Source: Sphingomonas azotifigens NBRC 15497
GTDB lineage: Bacteria > Pseudomonadota > Alphaproteobacteria > Sphingomonadales > Sphingomonadaceae
Direction: 5' to 3'
DNA: 64,000 bases
NCBI RefSeq assembly: GCF_002091475.1
Contig: NZ_BCTR01000012.1
Location: 124,001 to 188,000, forward strand
Shown: in pieces, positions 9,686 to 17,809 of the stretch
Layout: each line of letters opens with the position of its first letter
How positions within the stretch are numbered: the first letter of the stretch is position 1
The notes under the pieces: generated by a model
What the model saw: the letters and a program-made list of their open reading frames with translations, nothing else
Databases searched by the model: none
What the model was told of the DNA's origin: nothing
Translations under genes and position numbers: made by a program

Positions 9686-10003
9686 ATCAATCCTCTCCAC
9701 CGAGGTTGGAGCTGTGTTTCCGCTCCATACCCGAAGCTCGAATACACGCCTTCCGCTAAGGGTCGTCAAGCAAAACTAAAGTTGCAAAATGCCACTTGAA
9801 TGCAATCGTTGCAGATGGGGCACAGTGTTGCACAAACCGATGCGGTGGCCTGTAGCCTTCGGCCCCGTGGGCTCCCTATCATGTCCGGGTAATCGCCTGC
9901 GGCTTCTGGTTCCTCGCGCAGCCGGGCAGTTCAACGGCGCGCCATGGCAACCTGCGCGACGCTGCGTTACGATAGGCCTGATGGCCAGGAGGGGGAAAGC
10001 AGC
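9686..10003. other. 318-base divergent intergenic region
   Basis: No gene is seen between the TonB receptor (minus) and the MFS transporter (plus). It holds the receptor promoter at 9741-9769, several TTGCA-containing stretches (for example 9780-9836) and, next to the transporter start, a strong Shine-Dalgarno AGGAGGGGG around 9987-9996. The short reading frames crossing it lack start signals and codon bias. Confidence 0.6.
9741..9769 (-). promoter_or_regulatory. Sigma-70-like promoter of the first TonB receptor
   Basis: On the minus strand TTGACG (9764-9769) is followed after exactly 17 bases by TGTATT (9741-9746), about 55 bases upstream of the receptor ATG at 9685. The spacing is ideal and the -35 matches five of six consensus bases; the -10 is weaker. 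Confidence 0.55.
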
Positions 10004-11218
10004 ATGTCGTTTCATCATCGCGCGGTACCGATCGTCCTGGCGGCGGTGCTGATCGACTCGATCGGCTTCGGCGTGATCCTGCCGGTGCTGCCGCGGCTGA
10101 TCGTCACCCTTTCGCACACCAGCCTAGACGATGCCGCCCGCATCGGCGGCTGGATGCTCGTCGCCTTCGCCGTCGCGCAGTTTTTCGCCGGCCCGGTGCT
10201 CGGCACGCTCGGTGACAGCATCGGCCGCCGCCCGGTGCTGCTGTTCTCGATGGCCGCGTTCGCGATCGACTATGCGCTGATGGCCGCTGCGCCGACAATC
10301 GGATGGCTGTTCGTCGGTCGGGTCGTCGCAGGCATCGCCGGCGCGGTCTATGGCCCGGCCAATGCCGTGCTGGCGGACGTGACCCCGCCGGAAAAGCGCG
10401 GCGCGACCTTCGGCCTGATGGGCGCCGCCTTCGGGATCGGTTTCATCCTGGGGCCGGCGATCGGTGGGCTGCTCGCCAGTTTCGGCCCTCGCGCGCCGTT
10501 CCTCGCCGCGGCGGTGCTGGCCGGGCTCAACGCGCTATGGATCCTGTCGCTGTTGCCCGAGACGATCGATCCCGCACGCCGCCGCCCCTTCCGCTTGCGC
10601 AACGCCCACGTCTTCGCCGCCTTCGGTCCGCTATTCCAAGCCGGCAAGGCAAAGCCGCTGCTGCTGGCGGCCTTTCTGTGGCAGCTCGCGCACATGGTCT
10701 ATCCGGCGACCTGGGCGTTCTTCGGCGAGATCGCGCTCGGCTGGGACGAGCGGATGATCGGCTGGTCGCTCGCCGTTTCCGGCATCTGTATGGCGCTGGT
10801 GCAGAGCTTCGTCACCGGCCGCGCGATCGCCGCCTGGGGCGAGGAGCGCACCGTGGTACTGGGCATGCTCGCCGGGGGCCTCGCCTTTCTCGGCTATTGC
10901 TTTGCGCGGCAGACCTGGATGGTGTTCGCGATCATCCCCTTCGCCGCCTTCCAGGGACTGGCATTTCCCTCGATTACCGCGCTGCTGTCGCGGATGACCG
11001 ATCCGTCGCGACAGGGGGCGCTGCAGGGCGGCATGTCGGCACTGAGCAGCACCGCGCTGATCCTTGGGCCGCTGATCCTCAGCCAGTCGCTCGCCTTCGG
11101 GGCCGAGCGCGGGTTCCAGGGCGGCAATTTCGCCGTGGCAGCGCTGCTGGCATTGAGTGCGCTCGTGCTGATCGAATGGAAAGTCGTCCCGCGCGTCCAT
11201 GGCGCGGCCGCGGCCTAG
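10004..11218 (+). CDS. MFS drug/proton antiporter, TetA-like (DHA1 family)
   Basis: 404 residues with 12 predicted membrane spans. The DHA1 motif A appears after TM2 as GTLGDSIGRRPVLL, with a second weaker copy in the C-terminal half. TM1 carries IDSIGFGVILPVLPRL, and TM5 has the antiporter-type AAFGIGFILGPAIGG. This matches the TCR/Tet subgroup, proton-driven exporters of tetracyclines and other small molecules at the inner membrane. Chromosomal members in sphingomonads are mostly of unproven substrate, so resistance should not be assumed. The ATG at 10004 is chosen for the AGGAGGGGG 9-17 bases upstream; an in-frame start at 9944 is less likely. No divergent tetR repressor is present. Confidence 0.85.
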   Translation: MSFHHRAVPIVLAAVLIDSIGFGVILPVLPRLIVTLSHTSLDDAARIGGWMLVAFAVAQFFAGPVLGTLGDSIGRRPVLLFSMAAFAIDYALMAAAPTIGWLFVGRVVAGIAGAVYGPANAVLADVTPPEKRGATFGLMGAAFGIGFILGPAIGGLLASFGPRAPFLAAAVLAGLNALWILSLLPETIDPARRRPFRLRNAHVFAAFGPLFQAGKAKPLLLAAFLWQLAHMVYPATWAFFGEIALGWDERMIGWSLAVSGICMALVQSFVTGRAIAAWGEERTVVLGMLAGGLAFLGYCFARQTWMVFAIIPFAAFQGLAFPSITALLSRMTDPSRQGALQGGMSALSSTALILGPLILSQSLAFGAERGFQGGNFAVAALLALSALVLIEWKVVPRVHGAAAA

Positions 11219-11293
11219 GTCCAGCACGAACGACAATTTGCGACACTTTGCGGGTGGCGATGACAAACCCGTGCGACAGCCGGCGCCGAAACA

Positions 11294-11335
11294 AAGGGCG
11301 TGCCGGGGGCGCGCCCCTGTCCCCGGCACGCCCTT
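11294..11335 (+). terminator. Perfect 15-bp hairpin between the MFS gene and the EF-hand gene
   Basis: AAGGGCGTGCCGGGG (11294-11308) is exactly complementary to CCCCGGCACGCCCTT (11321-11335) with a 12-base loop. The tail is CTCTCC rather than a T run, so it may be a weak terminator for the MFS gene or a 5' UTR structure of the EF-hand gene, whose Shine-Dalgarno (CAGGAG) starts about 6 bases after it. Confidence 0.55.
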
Positions 11336-11352
11336 CTCTCCAGGAGTTTCGG

Positions 11353-11847
11353 ATGCTCAAACGTGTCACCCTCGCCGCGCTCGGCGCCTCGCTGCTCGCG
11401 GGCTCGGCGCTCGCGGCCCCGGCGGCGGCGCAGGACGGCCCGCGCGGCCCCCGCCCCGATCCGCTCGCCATGGCGGACCAGAACAAGGACGGCATCGTCA
11501 CCCGCGACGAGATGCTCGCCAGCGTGGCGACGCGGTTCAATGCGATGGACGCCAATCACGACGGCAAGGTCACGCCCGAGGAGCGCGAAGCCTATCATGC
11601 GGCGCAACGGGCACGCATGGCTGGCCGCATGGCGCCGAAGAAGGACCTGACGCTGGCCGACGAGCAAGCGCGTGCCGCCCGGCTGTTCGACAGGATCGAC
11701 ACCAACCATGACGGCAAGATCGACGCCGCCGAGCGCCAGGCGGCCGTCCAGCGCATGATGGGCATGCGCCGCGGCGGCGGCTGGCGCGGCCGCCAGGGAC
11801 CGCCCCCGGGCGACACGCCCCCGCCCCCTCCGACCGGCGGCAACTGA
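11353..11847 (+). CDS. Secreted EF-hand calcium-binding protein
   Basis: 164 residues. An N-terminal signal peptide (KR, then a hydrophobic core, cleavage after AAAQ about residue 27) sends it to the periplasm. Three EF-hand loops are legible: DQNKDGIVTRDE (about 42-53), DANHDGKVTPEE (about 66-77) and DTNHDGKIDAAE (about 117-128). Each has Asp at 1 and 3, Gly at 6 and Glu at 12, so each should bind calcium. The C-terminus is Gly/Arg then Pro-rich. Such small proteins are common in sphingomonads, probably as periplasmic calcium sensors or buffers. The ATG at 11353 has CAGGAG 7 bases upstream. A two-component system follows on the same strand 160 bases on; a link is possible but unproved. Confidence 0.85.
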   Translation: MLKRVTLAALGASLLAGSALAAPAAAQDGPRGPRPDPLAMADQNKDGIVTRDEMLASVATRFNAMDANHDGKVTPEEREAYHAAQRARMAGRMAPKKDLTLADEQARAARLFDRIDTNHDGKIDAAERQAAVQRMMGMRRGGGWRGRQGPPPGDTPPPPPTGGN

Positions 11848-11860
11848 CGCCAGCCGGAGC

Positions 11861-11971
11861 AGCCGGGCGGGAGGCCGCGGGTCCTCGCAGATCCTGTCCC
11901 CGTCGGGATCGCAGGCGCCTCCCCTGTCGCCGCACCGCGCGGTCCGCGGATCTCCTCCCTCCCGCCCGGCT
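11861..11971. repeat. Long inverted repeat between EF-hand gene and response regulator
   Basis: AGCCGGGCGGGAGG (11861-11874) is exactly complementary to CCTCCCGCCCGGCT (11958-11971). CCGCGG lies inside both arms, and the second arm is followed by CTTTTCCC. The roughly 60-base interior contains smaller self-complementary pieces. This could be an extended terminator of the EF-hand gene, a structured RNA, or a palindromic repeat element. Confidence 0.5.
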
Positions 11972-12007
11972 CTTTTCCCTGCGCACAAAGGCGTTACTCT
12001 ATTGACG

Positions 12008-12727
12008 ATGTCCGAGGTCCCCCATCTCCTGCTCGTCGACGACGAACGTTCGATCCGCGAGCCGCTCGCGCAATATCTGACCAAGCAGGGGTTCCGCGTC
12101 ACCCAGGCGGGCGATGCCGAGAGCGCCCGTGCGCGGCTCAACGCCTATGCGATCGATCTGGTGATCCTAGACATCATGATGCCGGGCGAGGATGGCCTGA
12201 GCCTGTGCCGGCACATCCGCGAGACGAGCGAGACGCCGGTCATCCTGCTCACGGCACGCAGCGAGGAGACTGATCGGATCGTCGGGCTGGAAATGGGCGC
12301 GGACGATTATGTCGTGAAGCCGTTCAGCCCGCGTGAACTCTCGGCCCGCATCAAGGTGGTGCTGCGCCGCTGGTCGGCCGGCGGCGCCAAGCAGCATGCA
12401 CCGGAAACCGGCGCCTTCGCCTTTGCCGGCTGGGTGCTGCGCACCGGCGAGCGCGCGCTGGTCGATCGCGAAGGCGTGTCGGTGCCGCTGTCGACCGGCG
12501 AATACAGCCTGCTCCACGCTCTGGTGACGCGCCCCCGCCAGGTGCTCACCCGCGACCAGCTGCTCGATCTCACCCAGGGCCGCGAGGCCGCGGCGTTCGA
12601 CCGCGCGGTCGACAACCAGGTCAGCCGGCTGCGCAAGAAGATCGAGCCGGACCCGAAGAACCCGTCGATCATCAAGACCGTCTGGGGCGGCGGCTACACC
12701 CTCGCGGCGGAGGTTACCCGGCTTTGA
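12008..12727 (+). CDS. Two-component response regulator, OmpR/PhoB family
   Basis: 239 residues. The receiver domain (about 5-120) has the acidic pair VDDE, phosphoacceptor Asp55 in LVILDIMMPGEDG, Thr in ILLTAR and Lys in DDYVVKPFSPREL. A winged-helix OmpR-type DNA-binding domain fills the C-terminus (about 140-235), with FDRAVDNQVSRLRKKIE and TVWGGGYTLA. It will be phosphorylated by the kinase encoded immediately downstream: its TGA overlaps the kinase TTG start. ATG 12008 is chosen; a TTG two codons upstream would also be in frame. The regulated genes are unknown. The closest candidates by position are the EF-hand protein and the MFS pump upstream. Confidence 0.92.
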   Translation: MSEVPHLLLVDDERSIREPLAQYLTKQGFRVTQAGDAESARARLNAYAIDLVILDIMMPGEDGLSLCRHIRETSETPVILLTARSEETDRIVGLEMGADDYVVKPFSPRELSARIKVVLRRWSAGGAKQHAPETGAFAFAGWVLRTGERALVDREGVSVPLSTGEYSLLHALVTRPRQVLTRDQLLDLTQGREAAAFDRAVDNQVSRLRKKIEPDPKNPSIIKTVWGGGYTLAAEVTRL

Positions 12728-14106
12728 CCCGGTTCCTCCCGACCAGTCTCATTGCCCGGATCGCCCTGCTCGTCGCCGCGGCGCTGTTCGTGGCGCAGGC
12801 GATCAATTTCACGCTGCTGCTCCACGAGCGCCAGAAAGCCCGGTTCGCGCTGGTGATCGTGCCAGCCACCACGCGCCTCGCCGACGCCGCCGAGCGCCTG
12901 CTGGCCCTGCAGCGAGAGACGCCGCTTCAGCCCGGTGCAGTGAAGAATCGCTTCCTCTCCGATCCGCGCACGCATGTGAGGCTCCATGCCGAAAACCCGT
13001 TCGCGCGCGAGGACGAAAACCGCCGCCCCGATGTCGAGCGCGACCTGCGCCGGGGGCTGGAGGATGCCGGCCTGCACGCGGGCAAGATCATGGCCGCGCT
13101 CCGCCCGGTAAATCCGAAGCGCCTGCTCGATCCCAAGCTCGATCCGCTCCGTGCCGAGCGGTTGCGCCGCATGGGCGCCGAAATGCTCGTCGCGGTCGAA
13201 TTGCCAGGCAAGGGCTGGCTCACGCTGGCGACGCCATGGCCGCGCACAGACTTCGACCTGATCTGGCAACTCGCCGCGCAGACGCTGATCCTCTACGTGG
13301 TCGTGCTGGTGCCGGTGCTACTCGTCGGCGGCCGCATCGCGCGGCCGCTGCGCACGCTGACCGAGGCCGCGCGCACCTTCCGCCCCGGTGGCGACACCCC
13401 GCCGATCCGCGAGCGTGGGCCCAGCGACGTACGCGCGCTGATCGCCGCCTATAACGCGCTCAGCCGTCGCGTGACGACGATGCTCGACGAGAAGGACCGC
13501 ATGCTCGGCGCGATCGGCCATGACCTGCGTACGCCCCTCCAGGCCTTGCGGGTGCGGATTGAGTCCGTCGAGGACGAGGACGATCGCGCCCGTATGGCCG
13601 ACACCGTCGACGAGATGAGCCGCACGCTGGACGATATCCTGTCGCTCGCGCGGCTGGGCCGGCCGAGCGAGCCCAACACCGATGTCGATCTGGGCGCGCT
13701 TGTCGACGCGGTGGTCGAGGATTTCCGCGATCTCGATCATGACGTGACCTTCGAGGAGCCCGAGCGGCTCAAGATGCGGCTGCGGCCGACGCTGATGCGG
13801 CGGGCGGTGCGCAACCTGATCGAGAATGCGGTAAAATATGCCGGCGCGGCCGAAGTGCGGTTGATTCCGGTGACCGACCGCGTGACCATCGAGGTGTGCG
13901 ATCGCGGCCCCGGCGTACCGCCGGACAAGCTGGAAGCGGTGTTCAACCCGTTCACCCGCCTGGAGCAATCGCGCAACCGCGATACCGGCGGGATCGGGCT
14001 CGGCCTCGCGCTGGCGCGAGCGATCGTCAACGATGCTGGGGGGACGATCGCGCTGGCCAACCGCCAGGGCGGCGGCCTTACCGCGACGATCACGCTGCCG
14101 CGGTAG
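12724..14106 (+). CDS. Sensor histidine kinase, EnvZ-like
   Basis: 460 residues. TM1 lies at about 9-32, a periplasmic sensor region at about 33-175 and TM2 at about 180-202. A HAMP domain follows, then the dimerisation/phosphoacceptor helix with His266 in AIGHDLRTPLQAL. The ATPase shows the N box (RNLIENAVKYA), G1 (CDRGPGVPP) and G2 (GGIGLGLALARAI). It is an inner-membrane kinase of the EnvZ/PmrB type that phosphorylates the preceding regulator. The start is TTG at 12724, overlapping the regulator stop by four bases (TTGA), so the two are co-translated. The periplasmic domain is acidic and arginine-rich without an obvious ligand motif, so the signal is unknown. Confidence 0.9.
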   Translation: MTRFLPTSLIARIALLVAAALFVAQAINFTLLLHERQKARFALVIVPATTRLADAAERLLALQRETPLQPGAVKNRFLSDPRTHVRLHAENPFAREDENRRPDVERDLRRGLEDAGLHAGKIMAALRPVNPKRLLDPKLDPLRAERLRRMGAEMLVAVELPGKGWLTLATPWPRTDFDLIWQLAAQTLILYVVVLVPVLLVGGRIARPLRTLTEAARTFRPGGDTPPIRERGPSDVRALIAAYNALSRRVTTMLDEKDRMLGAIGHDLRTPLQALRVRIESVEDEDDRARMADTVDEMSRTLDDILSLARLGRPSEPNTDVDLGALVDAVVEDFRDLDHDVTFEEPERLKMRLRPTLMRRAVRNLIENAVKYAGAAEVRLIPVTDRVTIEVCDRGPGVPPDKLEAVFNPFTRLEQSRNRDTGGIGLGLALARAIVNDAGGTIALANRQGGGLTATITLPR

Positions 14107-14111
14107 TGCTT

Positions 14112-14278
14112 AGCCCCTCCTCCTTGGAGGAGGGGTTGGGGTGGAGGGATTCCAGAACCTCTGTTGGTCTCGGTGAGACACTGCCCCACCCCAACCCCGC
14201 ATCAGGTGAACAGCGCCCCGCGCTGTTCAGGCACTGCCGGGGGCAGGGCCGACCTGATGCGCCTGAAGGGGAGGGGCT
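14112..14278. repeat. GC-rich mosaic palindromic element, copy with nested insert
   Basis: The outer parts match the element inside pccA (28487-28593) almost base for base: AGCCCCTCC at one end, AGGGGAGGGGCT at the other, GGGGTTGGGGTGG paired with CCACCCCAACCCC, and the small GTCTC-GGT-GAGAC hairpin. This copy has an extra 62-base block (14199-14260) bounded by GCATCAGGT and ACCTGATGC. The block contains its own perfect stem GAACAGCGC-CCC-GCGCTGTTC. It fills the intergenic space between the kinase gene and the ndk terminator. Confidence 0.85.
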
Positions 14279-14288
14279 TAGTGCAGAC

Positions 14289-14329
14289 AAAAAAATGCCG
14301 CGCTCCCCATCGGAAGCGCGGCAATTTTT
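14289..14329 (-). terminator. ndk terminator (bidirectional)
   Basis: GCCGCGCT and AGCGCGGC pair around a short loop, with seven A on the left (T run for the minus-strand ndk transcript) and five T on the right. It lies 20 bases past the ndk stop and can also stop transcripts arriving from the histidine kinase side. Confidence 0.85.
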
Positions 14330-14349
14330 CTAGCGAAAACTCCGGCTGA

Positions 14350-14772
14350 TCAGCCGACGATTTCTTCCGGCTGGAAGAAGAAGGCGATCTCGATCGCGGC
14401 ATTCTCTTCCGAATCCGAACCATGGACCGAATTGGCTTCGATCGACTCGGCCAGTTCCTTGCGGATCGTGCCCGGCTCGGCATTCGCCGGGTTGGTGGCG
14501 CCCATGATGTCGCGGTTGCGCTGCACGGCGTTCTCGCCCTCGAGCACCTGCACGACGACCGGACCCGAGATCATGAACTCGACGAGGTCGTTGAAGAAGG
14601 GGCGCTCCTTGTGGACGCCGTAGAAGCCCTCGGCCTGCTCGCGGGTCATCTGGATACGCTTGGAAGCGACGACGCGCAGGCCAGCCTCTTCCAGCATCTT
14701 GGTGACGGCGCCGGTCAGGTTGCGGCGAGTGGCATCGGGCTTGATGATCGAAAAGGTCCGGGTCGCGGCCAT
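14350..14772 (-). CDS. ndk: Nucleoside diphosphate kinase
   Basis: 140 residues, the standard bacterial length. It balances NTP and dNTP pools by gamma-phosphate transfer through a phosphohistidine. The active-site histidine is His117 in NSVHGSDS, the N-terminal FSIIKPDA carries the conserved lysine, and [20 protein letters not shown] is the nucleotide-binding stretch. The ATG at 14772 fits the family start. A T-rich hairpin terminator follows. holC lies upstream on the same strand (stop at 14847), an arrangement seen in other sphingomonads, so the two may share a transcript. Confidence 0.97.
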   Translation of the reverse strand: MAATRTFSIIKPDATRRNLTGAVTKMLEEAGLRVVASKRIQMTREQAEGFYGVHKERPFFNDLVEFMISGPVVVQVLEGENAVQRNRDIMGATNPANAEPGTIRKELAESIEANSVHGSDSEENAAIEIAFFFQPEEIVG

Positions 14773-14846
14773 GGCCGTGCGGCTCCTGTAGTTGGTGATG
14801 AAAGGAAGTCGCGGCTCCCTAGTCCTGCCGCGTCCTCAATGCAAGC

Positions 14847-15287
14847 TCAGGCAACTTGTGCCCAACGTCCATTTTCGTCCTGTCGCCAATAGCGGCGCTC
14901 GACGCCGTCGCGTTCGCCCAGCGCGCGCCATGCAGCACGCGCCGCGCCGATGCTCTCCTCGTCGAACAGGTGGAAGGCGCGCTCGAACGCCAGCGCCTCG
15001 TCGCGCCAGACGCCGTCGACCAGCGCCACGTTGCGCGCGCCGTTGGCGGGCGTGACCGCCTCGGCGATCAGCGCCGGCTGCTCGGCATCCCAATCGCCGC
15101 CTTCCTGGGCATGGGGCAGGAAGCTCGCCGGCTGATATGTCCATAGCAGCTGGTCAAGCCGGGTGCGCAGCGCCGGATCGCCGGCGACGATCAGCAATCG
15201 CCCGCCGCTGCCGAGCACCTTTTCGGCGACCGAGGGCAGCACGCGATCGAGCGGCGCCAGGGTAAGGTGATAGAAATCGACCTGCAT
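14847..15287 (-). CDS. holC: DNA polymerase III chi subunit
   Basis: 146 residues. The N-terminus MQVDFYHLTLAPLDRVLPSV is typical of HolC, and the middle has LLIVAGDPALRTRLDQLLWTY followed by SFLPHAQ. The chi subunit joins the clamp loader to single-stranded-DNA-binding protein at the replication fork. The start at 15287 is fixed by homology; the same frame stays open for another 800 codons upstream only because it runs antisense to lptD. It is divergent from lptD with 120 bases between starts, and ndk follows downstream. Confidence 0.9.
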   Translation of the reverse strand: MQVDFYHLTLAPLDRVLPSVAEKVLGSGGRLLIVAGDPALRTRLDQLLWTYQPASFLPHAQEGGDWDAEQPALIAEAVTPANGARNVALVDGVWRDEALAFERAFHLFDEESIGAARAAWRALGERDGVERRYWRQDENGRWAQVA

Positions 15288-15407
15288 GCGGGGCCCCTTA
15301 GCCCGGATGTGCGTTCCGGCCAACGCACCCGCCGTTGCGGAGGCGCAATCGCTGCGATAGGGCAGAAGCCCGTCAGCCGGGGAGTGACGATAAAGGTGGG
15401 AGTTTTC

Positions 15408-17711
15408 GTGAAGCGCAAGGCCATGTTCTTCCCGGCCGCGCTCGGTCTGTGTCTTGCGACCCAGGCACGTGCTCAGCAGGCGCCCGAATCGCGCCCTCTG
15501 CCTGCCGGCCAGGCAGCCGGCGCTGCGGTGCCCGCCGCCAATCTGCAGGACCGGCCCGCCGAGCCTGCCCCGCCACTGCCGAACGGCGTGTCGGACGATC
15601 CCAACCAGGTCCAGTTCACCGCCGACCAGCTCGATTACGACATGAACACCGATGTCGTGACGGCGAGCGGCGATGTGCGCCTCTACCGCGAGAGCAACCG
15701 CCTGCGGGCGGACCGCGTCACCTGGGATCGTCGCACCGGCAAGGTGATGGCTGAGGGCAATATTGTCGTCGCCAATCCGCAGGGCGACGCGGCCTATGGC
15801 GACAGCATCGAACTGACCGACACGCTGAAGGACGGCGTGGTCGACAATATGCTGGTGGTGCTCGAAGCCGGCGGCCGCATCGCCGCGCAGCGCGGCTCCC
15901 GCAACGATGGCGGCGTCATCACCGTCGAGAACGCCGCCTATACGCCCTGCTCGGTCACCGACAGCTCGGGCTGCCCCAAGGAGCCCTCGTGGAAGATCAC
16001 CGCCGATCGCGTCGTCTATGACCCGGCGCGGCATCGGCTGCGCTACAAGGGCGCGCGCATTTCGGTGTTCGGCTTCGCGACCGTTCCGCTGCCCGCCTTT
16101 TCGCACCCGGCGGGCGGCCAGAGCGATTCGGGCCTGCTGACGCCCGACGCGCGCTACAGCCGCACCAACGGCTTCCAGCTTGCCCTGCCCTACTTCATCA
16201 GCATCGCCCCCAATCGCGACCTGACCGTGACGCCGCGCGTGTTTTCCAACACGCTGCCGATGCTGCAGGCGGATTATCGCGAGCTCAACAGCCTCGGTTC
16301 GTTCCGGGTGCAGGCGTACGGCACCTATAGCCGCCGTGCCGACGACCTGACCGTAGCGCCCAGCCCCGACACGCTGCAGAACGACTTTCGCGGCTATCTC
16401 GACCTGGTCGGCCGCTACCAGCTCGACTCCAACTGGAACGTGCATGCCTCGCTGCGGGTGGCGAGCGACCGCACCTTCCTGCGCCGCTACGATATTTCGC
16501 GCGACGACCGGCTGCGCAACAACCTCTCGATCGAGCGGATCGACGCCGACAGCTATTTCGTGATCAACGCCTGGGCGGTGCAGACGCTGCGGGTCGGCGA
16601 CCGCCAAGGCCTGCAGCCGGTGGCGCTGCCCGAGATCGACTATCGTCGCCGCCTCGACGACGGCCTGATCGGCGGCAAGTTCGATTTCCAGCTGAACACG
16701 CTCGCGCTGACCCGCACCGGCGGACAGGATACGCAGCGCGCCTTCACCAGCGCGCAGTGGAGCCTGCGCCGGCTGACCAACTGGGGTCAGGAAGTGACCT
16801 TCACCGCCTATACGCGCGGCGACATCTACAACACGTCGGACACGCTCGCGACGAGCGTGGTCAGCTACCGCGGGCAGGACGGGTTCCGCTTCCGCGGGAT
16901 CGCGGCTGGCGCTGTCGACGTGAAATGGGCGTTCGTCGGCGATTTCCTCGGCGGCTCGCAGCGGATCACGCCGCGCGTCCAGATGGTCGCGTCGCCGCAC
17001 CTCGAGAACATGGACGTGCCGAACGAGGATGCTCGCGCCGTCGATCTCGAGGATTCGAACCTGTTCGCGCTCAATCGCTTCGCCGGCTATGACCGGTTCG
17101 AGGATTCGACGCGCTTCACCTACGGCCTCGATTACGCGCTGTACCTGCCGGGCTTCAGCGTCGAGGCGAATGTCGGCCAGAGCTACCGTCTGACCAAGCG
17201 GCCGACGCTGCTGCCCGACGGCACCGGCCTCAACGACCGCCTCTCGGACATCGTCGGTCGCACGGTCATCCGCTTCCACGATTTCCTGACGTTCACCCAC
17301 CGCTATCGGCTGGACAAGGACGGCCTGGCGGTACGGCGGAACGAGATCGACATGTCGCTCGGCTCGCGCGCCACCTATATCCAGGTCGGCTATCTGCGGC
17401 TCAACCGCAATGTCGATCCGACGCTGGAGGATCTGCAGGATCGCGAGGAGCTTCGCCTCGGCGCGCGCGTGCAGTTCGCCCGCTTCTGGTCGCTGTCGGG
17501 CTCGACGCTGATCGACCTGACCGACAAGCAGGAAGATCCGCTGTCGCTGGCCAATGGCTTCCAGCCGATCCGCCACCGCATCGGGCTGTTCTACGAGGAC
17601 GACTGCCTGCGCATCGGCACCACCTGGCGGCGCGACTATGCCACCACCGGCGACGCGCAGCGCGGCAACTCCTATCTGCTTACGCTCGCCTTCAAGAACC
17701 TCGGCCGCTAG
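15408..17711 (+). CDS. lptD: LPS-assembly outer membrane protein LptD
   Basis: 767 residues. A signal peptide ends at about residue 21 (ARAQ). An OstA/LptA-like periplasmic jellyroll (about 70-170: VQFTADQLDYDMNTDVVTASGDV) is followed by the LptD beta-barrel. With LptE it inserts lipopolysaccharide or glycolipid into the outer leaflet; many sphingomonads have glycosphingolipids instead of LPS but keep Lpt genes. Two close cysteines (PCSVTDSSGC) and one near the C-terminus (DDCLRIG) are placed for the interdomain disulfides known from E. coli. Start: GTG at 15408 with AGGTGGGA about 6 bases upstream; other in-frame starts would put the signal peptide too far in. surA, pdxA and rsmA follow as in many proteobacteria. 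Confidence 0.93.
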   Translation: MKRKAMFFPAALGLCLATQARAQQAPESRPLPAGQAAGAAVPAANLQDRPAEPAPPLPNGVSDDPNQVQFTADQLDYDMNTDVVTASGDVRLYRESNRLRADRVTWDRRTGKVMAEGNIVVANPQGDAAYGDSIELTDTLKDGVVDNMLVVLEAGGRIAAQRGSRNDGGVITVENAAYTPCSVTDSSGCPKEPSWKITADRVVYDPARHRLRYKGARISVFGFATVPLPAFSHPAGGQSDSGLLTPDARYSRTNGFQLALPYFISIAPNRDLTVTPRVFSNTLPMLQADYRELNSLGSFRVQAYGTYSRRADDLTVAPSPDTLQNDFRGYLDLVGRYQLDSNWNVHASLRVASDRTFLRRYDISRDDRLRNNLSIERIDADSYFVINAWAVQTLRVGDRQGLQPVALPEIDYRRRLDDGLIGGKFDFQLNTLALTRTGGQDTQRAFTSAQWSLRRLTNWGQEVTFTAYTRGDIYNTSDTLATSVVSYRGQDGFRFRGIAAGAVDVKWAFVGDFLGGSQRITPRVQMVASPHLENMDVPNEDARAVDLEDSNLFALNRFAGYDRFEDSTRFTYGLDYALYLPGFSVEANVGQSYRLTKRPTLLPDGTGLNDRLSDIVGRTVIRFHDFLTFTHRYRLDKDGLAVRRNEIDMSLGSRATYIQVGYLRLNRNVDPTLEDLQDREELRLGARVQFARFWSLSGSTLIDLTDKQEDPLSLANGFQPIRHRIGLFYEDDCLRIGTTWRRDYATTGDAQRGNSYLLTLAFKNLGR

Positions 17712-17809
17712 AAGCCCCGGTCCGGGGGATTCGCCGCTAAGCCTTGGTTCAGGCACAATTGGCGATTATGCGCTGCTTCCCGTTTGAGAATAAGGGTCGT
17801 TCTGAAGTG

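Noticed and set aside
10004..11218. Acquired tetracycline-resistance gene
   Set aside because: The transporter is TetA-like by fold and motifs, but its composition matches the chromosome and no tetR repressor or mobile element is nearby; resistance cannot be claimed.
14847..17756. A 969-codon open frame on the minus strand across lptD
   Set aside because: Only its last 147 codons are real (holC). The rest is antisense to lptD, is low-complexity in composition (Arg, Ala, Val rich) and matches no family; high-GC genes often leave an open antisense frame.
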